Part shown: positions 63,473-64,000 of the stretch, piece by piece
Layout: every line of letters starts with the position of its first letter
How positions within the stretch are numbered: position 1 is the stretch's first letter
Assembly: GCF_019655435.1 (NCBI RefSeq)
Contig: NZ_BPFH01000001.1
Location: 1-64,000 of the forward strand
Length of the DNA: 64,000 nt
Reading direction: 5' to 3'
Origin: Jannaschia pagri
GTDB lineage: Bacteria > Pseudomonadota > Alphaproteobacteria > Rhodobacterales > Rhodobacteraceae
The notes under the pieces: generated by a model
Seen by the model: only the letters and a program-made list of their open reading frames with translations
Databases searched by the model: none
Told to the model about the DNA's origin: nothing
Program-made: the position numbers and the translations under genes

Positions 63473-64000
63473 ATGACCGTGACCGATGAGATCGCTGCTT
63501 GCCGCCATTGCGCGGACCGCTTCGCCGCAACCCATACCGCCCATCGGCCTGCCCCCGTCGTCTGGTTTCAACCCGGCGCGCGGGTCCTCGTGGCCTCCCA
63601 AGCGCCCGGCATGCGCGCCCACCAGTCAGGTAAACCCTTCGACGATCCATCGGGCGTGCGCTTGCGAGCCTGGATGGGCCTGGACGAGGAGACCTTCTGG
63701 AACAAGGAAAAGGTCGCCATCGTGCCCATGGGCTTTTGCTTCCCCGGCTACGACGCCAAGGGCAGCGACCTGCCTCCGCCCCGCGATTGCGCCAAGCTTT
63801 GGCGCGCCCGGGCCCTGGACCACGTGGGCGAGGTTGCGGTCACGCTCCTGATTGGGGGCTATGCGCAGGACTGGCACCTGGGCCGGGGACGCGTCACCGA
63901 CCGGGTGCAAGATTGGCGCGCACGGGCCCCCCATATCTTCTGCTTGCCTCATCCGTCCTGGCGCAATACCGCCTGGTTGAAACGCCACCCGTGGTTTGAA
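63473..64000 (+). CDS. Uracil-DNA glycosylase family protein (partial)
   Basis: At least 176 codons, running off the right edge. The start is ATG 63473. It opens with CRHCADRFA (a possible iron-sulfur-type Cys pair). VLVASQAPGMRAHQSGKPFD resembles the GxAPG motif I of family 4/5 uracil-DNA glycosylases, and FCLPHPSWRN the HPS motif II. It would remove uracil or a related base from DNA. Only the C-terminus is missing from view. Confidence 0.85.
   Translation, partial: MTVTDEIAACRHCADRFAATHTAHRPAPVVWFQPGARVLVASQAPGMRAHQSGKPFDDPSGVRLRAWMGLDEETFWNKEKVAIVPMGFCFPGYDAKGSDLPPPRDCAKLWRARALDHVGEVAVTLLIGGYAQDWHLGRGRVTDRVQDWRARAPHIFCLPHPSWRNTAWLKRHPWFE

Overview
The window looks like chromosomal DNA of a marine-type alphaproteobacterium of the Rhodobacterales (Roseobacter/Rhodobacteraceae group). 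The evidence is the high G+C content; dense, ATGA-overlapping genes; rpmF-plsX-fabH-ihfA-MerR in the order usual for that group; a ccmABCDG cytochrome c maturation cluster; a two-domain dcd; a CIRCE-controlled groESL; an OlsB-type ornithine lipid gene; and several RTX, Hint and FG-GAP proteins. This placement is inferred from gene content and was not tested by a search.

Layout. The left edge (1-233) is the 3' end of an IS3-family element, followed by about 650 bases without a visible gene. On the minus strand, 0.9-10.2 kb, lie a diguanylate cyclase with an H-NOX-like partner, an MttB-family methyltransferase, a HAD phosphatase, a secreted DUF1223 protein, a small membrane methyltransferase, an EEP-fold phosphatase/nuclease and aconitase. 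From 10.4 to 14.2 kb is the ccm cluster, split between ccmB and ccmC by an RNA-ligase-like gene. Then come galE, a pilin-like protein, a membrane/secreted pair of unknown function, parE, a cupredoxin, a lipoprotein/DUF1194 pair, Uup, OlsB, MsrB, BamE, YceD, rpmF-plsX-fabH, ihfA, a MerR regulator, tRNA-Pro(GGG), dcd, a divergent Lrp/MFS pair, a BON-MscS channel, a phosphomannomutase/KpsE/KpsT capsule unit, nhaA, a monooxygenase-MarR unit and groESL.

The right third (44-63 kb) looks accessory. It holds four RTX-type proteins: one with a Hint domain, one serralysin-like protease with a LamG-like insert, one 1470-residue protein with a seven-repeat FG-GAP propeller, and one with beta-helix-like repeats. 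Between the first two lies a five-gene redox operon (46.0-51.1 kb). It encodes a NirB-like FAD/[2Fe-2S] reductase fused to a membrane domain with two His-X13-His helices, a cytochrome with up to eleven hemes, a DUF3365 mono-heme protein, a small cytochrome c and a single-domain globin. A TIGR03032 protein, a sulfotransferase and the start of a uracil-DNA glycosylase family gene complete the window.

How the genes may work together. The ccm genes would attach heme to the many c-type motifs of the redox operon. That operon reads as a path from cytoplasmic NAD(P)H through FAD, [2Fe-2S] and two b hemes to periplasmic c hemes. It is the best candidate for an undescribed system here. The next most unusual items are the propeller protein with Tyr/Thr-rich loops and an H-NOX-like protein that has lost the residues normally used to bind heme. 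No type I secretion exporter for the RTX proteins and no KpsM permease for the capsule genes are present in the window.
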